NCBI RefSeq assembly: GCF_004682015.1
Contig: NZ_SMLM01000001.1
Coordinates: 248,001 to 312,000, forward strand
Length of the DNA stretch: 64,000 nucleotides
Source of the DNA: Ramlibacter henchirensis
GTDB lineage: Bacteria; Pseudomonadota; Gammaproteobacteria; Burkholderiales; Burkholderiaceae_C
Direction: 5' to 3'
Both the position numbers and the translations under genes were made by a program. Shown here in pieces: positions 32,548 to 40,964 of this stretch; position 1 is the first letter of the stretch, and each line of letters begins with the position of its first letter. The notes beneath the pieces were generated by a model. The model did no database searches, was not told the origin of the DNA, and saw only the letters and a list, made by a program, of their open reading frames with translations.

Positions 32548-33455
32548 GGCTGCGTGTGCACGAGCTCGAAGGCCACGCTGCCCAGGTAGGTCTTGCTGAT
32601 GGCGCCGCGCCTCTCGGTGTGGGCGGCCGAACTCTCTACGAACTCCACGCCTCGCTCGCGCAGGCTGCGCACGGCTTCGAGCACGTCGGTCACGCCCACG
32701 CCGATGCGCTGCAGGCGCTCCGACGTGTCGAACGAGTCCTCGGGCGGTTCGACCAGCTGCAGCATGAAGCGGTTGGCCGGGTCCAGCGCGGGAAGGCGCA
32801 GCAGCTTGCCCGCCGGCATGATGCCGAAGCGCTGCTCGTCGGGGATCAGCTCGGCGCCGAACAGCGTCGTGTAGAACTCGATCCAGTCGTAGGTTCGTCC
32901 GGCGCCGATGTACTGCACGATGCCGAAGAAATGCATGCCGTGGATCGAAGGCGGGCGCGGGTCGGCCGCGGGCACCGGCAGGAAGTCCACGTCGTAGATC
33001 GAGAACTCCTTGTAGCGGTCCACGAAGTAGATGCGGGTTCCGCCCACGCCGTGGATCGCCGGGATGTTCAGCTCCATGGCTTCCGGGTGCGTGGGCACTT
33101 CCCATCCGCCGCGATCGAGCACCAGCCGGTAGGCCGCGCGCGCATCGCGAACTCGCACCGACACTGCGGCGATGGTGGGCGTCTCGGCCAGGGCGAGATC
33201 GCTCTCGGGCGAAGGCGGATGCGCGTTGACGACGATGTTCATCGGCCCCTGCCGGTAGAGCAGCACCTCGCGCGAGCGGTGCCGCGCGACCGGGCGGAAG
33301 CCCATGCACTCCAGCACCTGTCCGAGCGCCTGCGGCCGCGAAGTCGCGTATTCGATGAACTCGATGCCATCCAGGCCGATCGGATTGGCCTCGTCGCTGA
33401 ACGCATCGAGCATCGGCTCGCGCGCGTGCTCGGGATGGACCAGGAGGTCGCTCAT
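32544..33455 (-). CDS. 4-hydroxyphenylpyruvate dioxygenase-like VOC protein (QuiC C-terminal-type domain as separate gene)
   Basis: This 303-residue protein has two VOC modules like HPPD. Of the usual iron triad, one His is kept in IHGMHFFG and the Glu in VAFELVH, but the second His position reads QRIGVGV, so the site looks incomplete. Classical HPPD activity is therefore doubtful. In several bacteria such a domain is fused behind 3-dehydroshikimate dehydratase with an unclear role; here it precedes it as its own gene, overlapping by 4 bp. Confidence 0.72.
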   Translation of the reverse strand: MSDLLVHPEHAREPMLDAFSDEANPIGLDGIEFIEYATSRPQALGQVLECMGFRPVARHRSREVLLYRQGPMNIVVNAHPPSPESDLALAETPTIAAVSVRVRDARAAYRLVLDRGGWEVPTHPEAMELNIPAIHGVGGTRIYFVDRYKEFSIYDVDFLPVPAADPRPPSIHGMHFFGIVQYIGAGRTYDWIEFYTTLFGAELIPDEQRFGIMPAGKLLRLPALDPANRFMLQLVEPPEDSFDTSERLQRIGVGVTDVLEAVRSLRERGVEFVESSAAHTERRGAISKTYLGSVAFELVHTQP

Positions 33456-33466
33456 GCGCCTTCTCC

Positions 33467-34327
33467 TCAGTACTGCAGACGCGCCACCGAACGCAGGTGC
33501 TCGGCCGTGGTGCCGGGCAGGCCGAAGAACTCCAGGTAGGCCGGGATCATCTCGAACAGCATGTCCGCGCCGACCTGCACCGCGCATCCGCGCTGCCGCG
33601 CCGCGGCCAGCAGCGGCGTCAGTTCCGACTTCATCACGACCTCGCCGACGAAGGCGTCGGGGTCGAGCCGGTTCACGTCCAGCGGGAGCGGATCGCCCGG
33701 GTTCATGCCAAGCGGCGTGGCGTTCACCACCAGGCTGAAGCCCGCCGGGTCCGTGCTGCCGGGCACGACCGACGTGGCGGGGTAGGTCATCTTCAATCGC
33801 TGCGCCAGCGATTCGGCGGAGCGCTCCTGCGTGTCGTGCAGCGCCAGCTCGCCCACGCCGGCCTGCGCCAGCGAGGCCGCGATGGCCGAGCCCACGCCGC
33901 CGCAGCCGATCACCAGCGCGCGCGCACCTTGAACGCGGAAACCCTTGCGGCTCAGGCCGCGCACGAAGCCTTCGCCGTCGAACATGTCGCCGACCAGGCG
34001 GCCATCGCCATCGCGGCGCACCGCATTGCACGATCCGGCGACCTTCACCGCGGGCGAGACCTTGTCCATCAGTCCGACGACGCTGACCTTGTGCGGCATG
34101 GTGACGAGCGCGCCGCGCACGTTCTCCGCCGTGAACAGGCTTTTGAGCAGCGCGGCGAAGTTCTCCGGCTTGCAACCCATCGGAACGACCACGGCATTGA
34201 TCCCGGCGCTCTCGAAGTACGGGTTGTAGATCATCGGCGCCTTGAAGGCGTGCGTGGGCCAGCCCAGGTGGGCGATGACCTCGGTTCGGCCGTCGATGAG
34301 CATGGGGGCCGGAAGCCGCGCGGTCAT
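33467..34327 (-). CDS. Shikimate dehydrogenase family protein (catabolic AroE-like)
   Basis: This 286-residue NAD(P)-dependent enzyme has the catalytic Lys in VTMPHKV, the Asp in FDGEGF and the nucleotide motif GCGGVGSA. The usual Ser-x-Ser substrate loop (SxSPxxHN) is changed to FKAPMIYN, losing both serines that hold the carboxylate of shikimate. It may use quinate or another cyclohexane acid. It lies between aroQ and the HPPD-like gene, pointing to catabolism rather than aromatic biosynthesis. Confidence 0.8.
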   Translation of the reverse strand: MTARLPAPMLIDGRTEVIAHLGWPTHAFKAPMIYNPYFESAGINAVVVPMGCKPENFAALLKSLFTAENVRGALVTMPHKVSVVGLMDKVSPAVKVAGSCNAVRRDGDGRLVGDMFDGEGFVRGLSRKGFRVQGARALVIGCGGVGSAIAASLAQAGVGELALHDTQERSAESLAQRLKMTYPATSVVPGSTDPAGFSLVVNATPLGMNPGDPLPLDVNRLDPDAFVGEVVMKSELTPLLAAARQRGCAVQVGADMLFEMIPAYLEFFGLPGTTAEHLRSVARLQY

Positions 34328-34800
34328 CCGGGGAACGCCTTGTCGGGATGGCCCGCGCGGCGCGCCAGGGCCTCGATGGCGACGGCATAACCATCCACGC
34401 CGAAGCCCATGACGATCCCCGCCGCCACGGGCGAGACCCACGACTGGTGCCGGAACGGCTCGCGCGCGTGGATGTTCGAGATGTGGCACTCGATCACCGG
34501 CAGGCCCGCGACACCCTTGATCGCGTCGTGCAGCGCGACCGAGGTGTGCGTCAGCGCGCCTGGGTTGAACACGCAGCCGACAACCTCGCCCTCCTGGTGG
34601 AGCCGGCCGTACTCGTGGATCTTGTCGATCAGCGCGCCTTCCCAGTTGCTCTGGAAGAAGTCGACGGCGTAGCCGAGCCGCTGAGCCGTGTCGCGGCACA
34701 GGGCCTCCACGTCGGCGAGCGTGCGGGTGCCGTACTGCGACGGCTCCCGCGTGCCCAGGAGGTTCAGGTTGGGCCCGTTGAGGACCAGGATCTTCTTCAT
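34324..34800 (-). CDS. aroQ: Type II 3-dehydroquinate dehydratase
   Basis: AroQ interconverts 3-dehydroquinate and 3-dehydroshikimate. The 158 residues show [20 protein letters not shown] with the catalytic Tyr, NPGALTHTS, and [17 protein letters not shown] with the catalytic His. The ATG at 34800 follows a GAAGG site. It overlaps the aroE-like gene by 4 bp and follows dctP by 8 bases, tying a transporter to dehydroquinate metabolism. Confidence 0.94.
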   Translation of the reverse strand: MKKILVLNGPNLNLLGTREPSQYGTRTLADVEALCRDTAQRLGYAVDFFQSNWEGALIDKIHEYGRLHQEGEVVGCVFNPGALTHTSVALHDAIKGVAGLPVIECHISNIHAREPFRHQSWVSPVAAGIVMGFGVDGYAVAIEALARRAGHPDKAFPG

Positions 34801-34808
34801 GCGGCCCT

Positions 34809-35807
34809 TCACTTGCGGATCTTGTCCAGCTCGGCCATCACGGCGCTGACGGTGTTCTCGCCCACCGACCCCGAGTGCTTGGCGATCACCGGCTTCATCT
34901 TCTCGCGCAGCTTGGCGATCTCCGCCGGCGCCAGCTCGGTGACCTGCATGCCGTTCTTCTTCAGGTTCTCCAGGATGCCCGCGGCCTGCGAACGCGACTG
35001 CTCGCGCTGGTAACGGGCCGACTCGGTGGCGGCGTCCTGCAGGACCTTCTTCTCGTCCCCCGAGAGGCCGTCCCAGAACTTCTTGCTGACGACGACCGAC
35101 TGCGGGTTGTACTGGTGGTTGGTGAGCGCAAGATGCTTCTGCACTTCGTACAGCTTGGCGCCCTGGATCGTGGCCACCGGGTTCTCCTGGCCGTCGACCG
35201 CCTTCTGCTCCAGCGCGGCGTACAGCTCGGGGAAGGGCAGGGGCGTGGGATTGGCGCCGAGCGCGCTGACCCAGTCGACGTTGATCGGGTTGGGGATCAC
35301 GCGCAGCTTCAGGCCGGCGATGTCTTCCACCTTCTGGATCGGACGGCGGCTGTTGGTGATGTTGCGAAAGCCCAGCTCGTAGTAGCCCAGGCCGACCAGG
35401 CCCTTCTCTTCCAGCTTGGCGTGCAGCGAGCGGCCGAATGGCCCGTCCACCACCGCATCGGCCTCCTTCGCGTTGCCGAACAGGAACGGGAAGTCGTAGA
35501 TCGCGAACTCCTTGACCACGCTGGCGAAGATGCCGGAGTTCATCGAAGCCATCTCCAGCGTGCCGCCCTGCAGCGCCGACACGTTGGCCTGGTCGCTTCC
35601 GAGCGCGCCGCCGGGGAACACGTTCACCTTGAGCTTGCCTCCCGACTTGGACTCGACCAGCTCGGCGAACTTCTCCATGCCCATCACGATGGGATGGCCC
35701 TTGGCGTTCTGGTTGGCGAACTTGATGGTCTTGGTCTGCGCCACGGCGGCGCCGGTGGCCGCGAGGGCCGCGACCGCGAGGACGGTCTTGAGCAGTTGTC
35801 TTCTCAT
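34809..35807 (-). CDS. TRAP transporter substrate-binding protein DctP
   Basis: This 332-residue periplasmic protein has a Sec signal (to about AVAQ) and the DctP hallmark [11 protein letters not shown] with the Arg that anchors a ligand carboxylate, then LRVIPNP and AVDGQENP. With DctM and DctQ upstream it would import an organic acid; operon content suggests quinate, shikimate or dehydroshikimate. AGGAG precedes the ATG. It resembles the orphan binding protein at 40965-41975. Confidence 0.93.
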   Translation of the reverse strand: MRRQLLKTVLAVAALAATGAAVAQTKTIKFANQNAKGHPIVMGMEKFAELVESKSGGKLKVNVFPGGALGSDQANVSALQGGTLEMASMNSGIFASVVKEFAIYDFPFLFGNAKEADAVVDGPFGRSLHAKLEEKGLVGLGYYELGFRNITNSRRPIQKVEDIAGLKLRVIPNPINVDWVSALGANPTPLPFPELYAALEQKAVDGQENPVATIQGAKLYEVQKHLALTNHQYNPQSVVVSKKFWDGLSGDEKKVLQDAATESARYQREQSRSQAAGILENLKKNGMQVTELAPAEIAKLREKMKPVIAKHSGSVGENTVSAVMAELDKIRK

Positions 35808-35827
35808 GGAGGTCTCCTGTTGAAGGA

Positions 35828-37108
35828 TCAGTTGTAGAGCCAGCGCGCCGGAACCATCACGAGGCTGGGGAACAGCACCATCAGGAACATCACCGCGAAC
35901 TGGGCCAGCATGAAGGGCCACACGCCGCGCGTGACCTCGTCCATGCTCATCTTTCCGACGCCGGCCGTCGTGCTGAGGATGGTGCCGACCGGCGGGGTGA
36001 TCAGGCCGATGGAGTTGTTGATCATGAACAGCACGCCGAAATAGACCGGGTCGATGCCGGCCGCCTTGATCAGCGGCATCAGCACCGGCGTCAGGATCAG
36101 GATGGTGGGCGTCATGTCCATCGCCGTGCCGACCAGGATGGTCAGGACCATGATCGCGATCAGCAGCATCGTCGGCTGGTCCAGCAGCGGCTTGAGCAGC
36201 TTGACGACTTCGGCGGGCACGTTGGCCACCGTGATCATCCAGGCCGAGACCAAGGAGGCCGCCACCAGGAACATGATGACCGCCGTGGTCTGCGCCGCGG
36301 CCACGAAGATGCCGTACAGCTGCTTCACGTGCAGCTCGCGGTAGACCACCATGGAGACGAACAGCGCGTAGACGGCCGCGACCACTGCCGCTTCCGTTGG
36401 CGTGAACACGCCGAACTTCAGGCCGACGATGACGATGACGGGCAGGCCGAGCGCCAGGGTGGCGTCCTTCAGTGCGACCAGCAGGTCCTGCCTGGTGGCG
36501 CGCGGCGGCGGTTCGATCTTCTGCCGGCGCACCATGAAGAACCACGTCACCCACAAGGCGGCGCCCAGCAGGATGCCGGGGAAGATGCCCGCCAGGAACA
36601 GCTTGGAGATGGACACGTTGGCGGCGACGCCGAACACGACGAAGCCGATGCTCGGCGGGATGATCGGCCCCATGACCGCGGCGGCCGACAGCAGTCCGGC
36701 CGAACGGGCCTTGTCGTAGCCCGCCTTGTTCATCATCGGCAGCAGCAGCGCGGCGAGGGCCGCCGCATCGGCCACGGCCGAACCGGACAGCGCCGACATC
36801 AGCGCGGCGGCAATGATGGCGACGTACCCCAGCCCGCCGCGCACGTGGCCCACCAGCGTCATCGCCAGGTGGACGATGCGGCGCGACAGGCTGCCGGTGT
36901 TCATGATCTCGCCGGCCAGCATGAAGAAGGGCACGGCGAGCAGCGGAAAGCTGTTGGCGCCTTCGAGCGTGTTCTGCGCCAGGATCTGGGCGTCGAACAT
37001 GTTCATGTGCCACATCAGCGCGGCGCCGCTCGCGAGCAGCGCGAACGCGATCGGCAGGCCCAGCGCCATCGTGCCGAGCAGGGCGCCCAGGAAGACGGCG
37101 ATGGTCAT
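35828..37108 (-). CDS. TRAP transporter large permease DctM
   Basis: This 426-residue protein has about 12 hydrophobic segments and the DctM motifs [25 protein letters not shown] and the C-terminal LITPPVGT. It is the sodium-coupled transport subunit. It overlaps dctQ by 4 bp and precedes dctP by 20 bases. Confidence 0.95.
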   Translation of the reverse strand: MTIAVFLGALLGTMALGLPIAFALLASGAALMWHMNMFDAQILAQNTLEGANSFPLLAVPFFMLAGEIMNTGSLSRRIVHLAMTLVGHVRGGLGYVAIIAAALMSALSGSAVADAAALAALLLPMMNKAGYDKARSAGLLSAAAVMGPIIPPSIGFVVFGVAANVSISKLFLAGIFPGILLGAALWVTWFFMVRRQKIEPPPRATRQDLLVALKDATLALGLPVIVIVGLKFGVFTPTEAAVVAAVYALFVSMVVYRELHVKQLYGIFVAAAQTTAVIMFLVAASLVSAWMITVANVPAEVVKLLKPLLDQPTMLLIAIMVLTILVGTAMDMTPTILILTPVLMPLIKAAGIDPVYFGVLFMINNSIGLITPPVGTILSTTAGVGKMSMDEVTRGVWPFMLAQFAVMFLMVLFPSLVMVPARWLYN

Positions 37109-37656
37109 CGTGCGGCCCCTCCCACGGTACCGGCTTGCGCGGCGGCCACGTCCTCCTCGGACTCGATCACCGCCACCAGTTCACGATCGCCGAGTTTCCC
37201 GGTGACCAGCTTGAAGAAATCGTGCGCGATGACCAGCGCGGCGGCGGCCGCGAACACGACGCCGCTGACGTAGAACCAGGCCATCGAGGCCTGCATCACG
37301 GCGCTGGTGCTCCCGAGGTTGATCACCGTCTGCTGCCAGCCGCCCTTGGCCATCATCCAGCACAGGTAGAGCATCAGCAGGTGGGTGGCGCCCAGGCACA
37401 GCTTCTTGCCCGCGACCGGCAGCCGCGACACGAGCATGTCGGTGCCCAGGTGGGCGTGGCCGCGCAGCGCGACCACGGCGCCGAGGAACGTCATCCACAC
37501 GAACAGCCAGCGCGAGAGTTCCTCGGAGATCGTGATGCCCGTGTTGAAGCCGTACCGCAGCACGACGTTCCCGAAAACCATGACCACCATGAGCGCCAGG
37601 CACACGACCATGACGAACGAGAACAGTCGACACGCGAGGTCGATCAGCTTTTGCAC
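37105..37656 (-). CDS. TRAP transporter small permease DctQ
   Basis: This 183-residue protein has four membrane segments and the family pattern VFGNVVLRYGFNTGITISEELSRWLFVWM. The GTG start at 37656 follows AAGGAG at normal spacing. It is the first gene of the seven-gene operon running to 31645. Its leader contains one of the two TetR-type sites. Confidence 0.92.
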   Translation of the reverse strand: MQKLIDLACRLFSFVMVVCLALMVVMVFGNVVLRYGFNTGITISEELSRWLFVWMTFLGAVVALRGHAHLGTDMLVSRLPVAGKKLCLGATHLLMLYLCWMMAKGGWQQTVINLGSTSAVMQASMAWFYVSGVVFAAAAALVIAHDFFKLVTGKLGDRELVAVIESEEDVAAAQAGTVGGAAR

Positions 37657-37677
37657 GGATTTGTCTCCTTGGCGCGA

Positions 37678-37694
37678 TTTTGTACGAACTGGTT
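37678..37694 (+). promoter_or_regulatory. Putative TetR operator in dctQ leader
   Basis: TTTTGTACGAACTGGTT matches the site at 38394-38410 at 15 of 17 positions in the same orientation. It lies 22 bases upstream of the dctQ GTG, between tetR and the operon, where a bound repressor could block transcription. Assignment to the adjacent TetR is inferred. Confidence 0.6.
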
Positions 37695-37738
37695 AGTCCG
37701 AAACTGAGGGAAAACCCGTAGCGGGCCGCCCGGGTCGT

Positions 37739-38413
37739 CTAGGGCGCGCGCATGTAGCGCACCACCATCTCGATCACGCTGTCGCGGCGGTGCGCGATGT
37801 ATGCGGCCGAGCGTGTGTCGAGCTTGAAGATCAGGCCGAACGTGTGCCGGTTGGACACGTTGAAGAAGCTGAGCGCCGAGATGGAGGCATGGATGTCGAC
37901 CGGGTCGAGCCCCGGCCGGAACACGCCCGCCTTCACGCCGCGCTGGTACAGCTGGCGGATGGCGGAGATCGCGGGCACGTTCAGTTCCTGGATGCGCCGG
38001 CTCTGCGCGATGTACTGGCCGCGGTTCATGTTCTCCGACATGACGAGCCGGATGTAGTTCTCGTGGTTCAGGTGGTGGTCGAAGGTGAACGCCACCAGCC
38101 GGCGCAGCGCCTGCTCGGGCTCGAGGTCCTGCAGGTGCAGTTCTGCCTCGATCTCGCGCACGCGCCGGTACGACTCCTCCAGCACCGCGAGGTACAGGCC
38201 CTCCTTGCTGCCGAAGTAGTAGTAGATCATCCGCTTGCTGGTCTGCGTCGCGGCGGCGATCTCGTCGATCCGCGCACCAGCCAGCCCCTTCTCGCCGAAC
38301 TCGGCGGCCGCCACCTCCAGGATGTTGGCCTTGGTGCGGTCCGGATCGTTCGTGCGGGCAGGCTCCTTCCCCACCACACGGCGTTGCGTTCTTTTTTGTA
38401 CCAGCTGGTTCAT
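37739..38413 (-). CDS. TetR-family transcriptional regulator
   Basis: This 224-residue regulator has an N-terminal TetR DNA-binding domain (ILEVAAAEFGEKGLAGARID followed by TSKRMIYYYFGSK, about residues 30-73) and a helical ligand-binding domain. It lies directly upstream of the TRAP/aroQ operon and likely controls it in response to the substrate. The ATG at 38413 has no ribosome site and sits six bases after a TATACT, so translation may be leaderless. An operator-like palindrome overlaps its start. Confidence 0.88.
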   Translation of the reverse strand: MNQLVQKRTQRRVVGKEPARTNDPDRTKANILEVAAAEFGEKGLAGARIDEIAAATQTSKRMIYYYFGSKEGLYLAVLEESYRRVREIEAELHLQDLEPEQALRRLVAFTFDHHLNHENYIRLVMSENMNRGQYIAQSRRIQELNVPAISAIRQLYQRGVKAGVFRPGLDPVDIHASISALSFFNVSNRHTFGLIFKLDTRSAAYIAHRRDSVIEMVVRYMRAP

Positions 38414-38425
38414 TGCCGCAGTATA
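38394..38425 (-). promoter_or_regulatory. tetR promoter -10 and overlapping TetR-type operator
   Basis: On the minus strand TATACT (38420-38425) is followed after six bases by the tetR ATG. The palindrome TGTACCAGCTGGTTCA (38397-38412, 7 of 8 pairs matching) covers the start of RNA and the start codon, and its 17-bp form repeats in the dctQ leader. This fits autorepression. Confidence 0.6.
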
Positions 38426-38507
38426 GGTGGCAAGATGCCGCCGCTGGAACTGGGCGAGGGGAGTGGCGGCGCAGCGTCGCCCGCGCGCGATGGAACTTCA
38501 TGTGCAG

Positions 38508-38537
38508 AAAAAAAGGACGCCGCTTTGCGCGGCGTCC
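38508..38537 (-). terminator. Rho-independent terminator after the PQQ dehydrogenase gene
   Basis: On the minus strand a 9-bp stem (GGACGCCGC with its complement, loop of 5) is followed by seven Ts (38508-38514). It lies 18 bases after the dehydrogenase stop and separates it from tetR. Confidence 0.88.
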
Positions 38538-38555
38538 CTTGCCCTCGGGGTGCTC

Positions 38556-40682
38556 TTAGTAGACGACGATCTTCCCGGTGGGACGCGGGCTGTGGCAGTC
38601 GTTGTAGAAGTACTCGCCCGGCTTGTCGAACGTGTACTGACCCGACTGTCCGGGGGCCAGCTTGAAGTTGAACAGGCCTTCGAAGAATTGCGTGGCGCAG
38701 TGCGTGTTCACGTTGTTCGCCGGGTTCGTGAAGGTCACGGTCGTACCCGCCGGCACCCGCATCCAGGTGGGCGTCATCCCGTTCACCGCGGTGGACTCCG
38801 TCGCGCCCGGCGCACCTGCGGCGGTCTGGACACGCGCCAGGAACACGGTGTTCGGCGTCGGCAGGGCGGCGCCTTCCACGGGGTTGCCGGACACGGGCCG
38901 GCGCACCTCGGGAGGCGTGGGCGTGGGAGCCGGCGCGACGGTGCCGCCGACCTTGAACGCCCACAGGTAGTCGCCGCGCGGCGCCGAGTTGCCGTACGGG
39001 ATGCCCGTGCCGCCGGCGTACACCGCAACGTACTGCTCGCCGTCGATCTCGTAGCTCACCGGGCTGGCGCTGATCGCCGCCCCCGTCTGGAAGCGCCACA
39101 GCTCTTCGCCGTTGTGCGCGTCCATCGCGAGCAGGTTGCCGTCGGGCTGGCCGATGAACAGCAGGTCGGACGCGGTGGTCAGGATGCCGTTGCCGTGCGC
39201 CAGCGAATACGGCATGCGCTTCTTCCACTTGACCAGGTTGGTGCTGGGGTCGACCGCCACGACGGCGCCCGTCTGGTACTCGCCCGGCGGACGCAGGCCG
39301 TTGCTGGACTCGGTGAGCGAGTGCGCCGCGGCGACGTAGCCCATGCCGGTGTACATCAGGCCGGTGCGCTGGCTGAACGACTGGTGATTCCAGTCGGCGC
39401 CGCCGCCGTGGCCCGGGATCGAGAGGATCGGCACGTCCCAGTGCGCGTCATAGAGGCAGCCCTTGACGTAGTTGGGCACCGCGCGGTTCGGGTCGCCGGG
39501 CACTTCGGTGCCCAGCGGCTGGTCCACCACGCAGGTCTCCGTCCACGCGCCCTGGCGCGGGAGGGGCTGCGTCGGCCAGCTGGCCTGGCGGGCGTCCTGC
39601 TTGACCGGCACTTCGTCGATGCCCAGCGGCGCGCTGCCGTCCTTGCGGTCCAGGATGTAGTACATGCCGGACTTCGAACCGTAGACCACCACCTTGCGGT
39701 CGCGGCCGTGGATCTTCACGTCCGCCAGCACCGGCGCCATCACGTTGTCCATGTCCCAGATGTCGTGGTGGATGGACTGGAAGTGCCACTTGTACTCGCC
39801 GGTCTTCAGGTCGAGGGCGACGATGGAGTTGGCGAACAGGTTCAGGCCCGGCCGGGTGGAGCCGTTCTGCGACGAGCCGCCGCGCGCGTTGCCGAACGTC
39901 CAGTACACCATGCCCAGCTCGGGATCGACCGCGGGGTGGATCCAGGGCGTGGCGCCGGTGCGGTTGGCTTCCGCGGCGCCGCCCCAGGTGTCGTAGCCGT
40001 ACTCGCCCGGGCGCGGAACGCCCCAGAACTTTGTCAGCACCTCGCCGGTGGTGGCGTCGATCGAAAGGGCGGCGCCGCGGCTGCCGTCGTTCGTGCCGAC
40101 ATAGAGGCGCTTGTCGTGATAGACCAGCGCGACCTTCTCCACGTTGCCGACGTAGCTGGGATCGGTGCTCGACGTCGGGTACTGCTTGATCCACTGCACC
40201 GCACCGGTGTGGATGTCCAGCGCCACCAGCCGGTTGTCGTTGGCAAGCGTGTAGACCAGGCCCAGGTCCTTCGCCACCGCGGCGCCGCGGCGGGTGATGC
40301 CGCCGAACGGGGTGGTCCACTTCCACTTGGTCAGGCCGGTCCGGCCGTCCACCGCGACCAGGTTGCCCAGCGCCGACTCGATGTACAGCACGCCGTCGAC
40401 GACGACGGTGGTGCTCTGGTTGGTGCCGCTGTTCAGGCCGCCTTCGATCCGGTTCACCCAGGCGCCGCCCAGCTGCTTCACCAGGCCCTTGTTGATCTGG
40501 CGCAGCGACGAGTAGTTCTGGTTGCCGAGGTTGCCGCCCACCTTGGGGAAGTCCTGGTCGCCCGCGGTGCAGCAGCTCTGGAGGTCGACCGCGGCCGGCG
40601 GCTTGGCCGTCTGCGCGAAAAGGCCGGGCGACGTCAGCACGCCGGCGGAGAGCAGCAGCGCTGCGATGGATCTGAGTTTCAT
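38556..40682 (-). CDS. PQQ-dependent alcohol dehydrogenase with lanthanide-type Asp pair and C-terminal cupredoxin-like domain
   Basis: This 708-residue exported protein has a Sec signal (to about residue 24), an eight-bladed PQQ quinoprotein propeller (roughly 35-590) and a beta-sandwich cupredoxin-like tail (about 605-708). The catalytic Asp310 lies in HHDIWDMDN, and Asp312 two residues on is the extra ligand typical of lanthanide-dependent (XoxF-like) enzymes, where calcium enzymes carry Ala. An adjacent CC is at 36-37. In the tail the usual Cys-x-x-His...Met loop is replaced by YNDCHSPRPTGK, so copper binding is uncertain. No cytochrome c gene is nearby. An operator of the 26-bp family lies 37 bases upstream. 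Confidence 0.85.
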   Translation of the reverse strand: MKLRSIAALLLSAGVLTSPGLFAQTAKPPAAVDLQSCCTAGDQDFPKVGGNLGNQNYSSLRQINKGLVKQLGGAWVNRIEGGLNSGTNQSTTVVVDGVLYIESALGNLVAVDGRTGLTKWKWTTPFGGITRRGAAVAKDLGLVYTLANDNRLVALDIHTGAVQWIKQYPTSSTDPSYVGNVEKVALVYHDKRLYVGTNDGSRGAALSIDATTGEVLTKFWGVPRPGEYGYDTWGGAAEANRTGATPWIHPAVDPELGMVYWTFGNARGGSSQNGSTRPGLNLFANSIVALDLKTGEYKWHFQSIHHDIWDMDNVMAPVLADVKIHGRDRKVVVYGSKSGMYYILDRKDGSAPLGIDEVPVKQDARQASWPTQPLPRQGAWTETCVVDQPLGTEVPGDPNRAVPNYVKGCLYDAHWDVPILSIPGHGGGADWNHQSFSQRTGLMYTGMGYVAAAHSLTESSNGLRPPGEYQTGAVVAVDPSTNLVKWKKRMPYSLAHGNGILTTASDLLFIGQPDGNLLAMDAHNGEELWRFQTGAAISASPVSYEIDGEQYVAVYAGGTGIPYGNSAPRGDYLWAFKVGGTVAPAPTPTPPEVRRPVSGNPVEGAALPTPNTVFLARVQTAAGAPGATESTAVNGMTPTWMRVPAGTTVTFTNPANNVNTHCATQFFEGLFNFKLAPGQSGQYTFDKPGEYFYNDCHSPRPTGKIVVY

Positions 40683-40718
40683 GGGTGTCTCGGCTCCTGT
40701 TGATGGTGGACGACGCAT

Positions 40719-40744
40719 CGTTCTATGACACAGAACGGCGTTTC
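40719..40744 (-). promoter_or_regulatory. 26-bp IclR-type operator A (PQQ dehydrogenase promoter)
   Basis: Read on the minus strand it contains AAACGCCGTTCTG then AGAACG, matching sites B-E over 26 aligned bases: an AACG/CGTT inverted pair plus a third AACG in direct orientation. A TACGAT -10-like hexamer ends just upstream (40749-40754), so a bound protein would cover the start of transcription. Confidence 0.7.
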
Positions 40745-40823
40745 AAAATCGTACCTCAGCCCGGAGTGGCGCGAGGGTGGGTGGAATCCCTGATGACGGG
40801 ATCGGTCCGATGGTGCGAGACTT

Positions 40824-40849
40824 AGAACGCCGTTCTGTAGTGCGAAACG
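40824..40849 (+). promoter_or_regulatory. 26-bp IclR-type operator B (orphan TRAP binding protein promoter)
   Basis: This is the most symmetrical copy: GAACGCCGTTC is a perfect inverted repeat, followed by GAAACG in the same position as the third half-site of the other copies. It shares the 282-bp divergent region with operator A and lies 115 bases before the TTG start of the binding-protein gene. Confidence 0.72.
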
Positions 40850-40890
40850 CCCCTCCGGGGTTCTTCCCGGTGCACGCGCAGGGGGTGGAG

Positions 40891-40919
40891 GACGCCGCGC
40901 CCGCGGCCGTCGGTTTTTT
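40891..40919 (+). terminator. Attenuator-like hairpin in leader of the orphan TRAP gene
   Basis: GACGCCGC pairs with GCGGCCGTC (one bulged base, short loop) and is followed after two bases by six Ts (40914-40919). It lies between operator B and the ribosome site at 40951, so it could stop transcripts before the gene. The stem is imperfect, hence modest confidence. Confidence 0.45.
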
Positions 40920-40964
40920 CTGGGACCAGGAGCCGCGCGCGGCTCGAAACGAAGGAGTCTTGAC

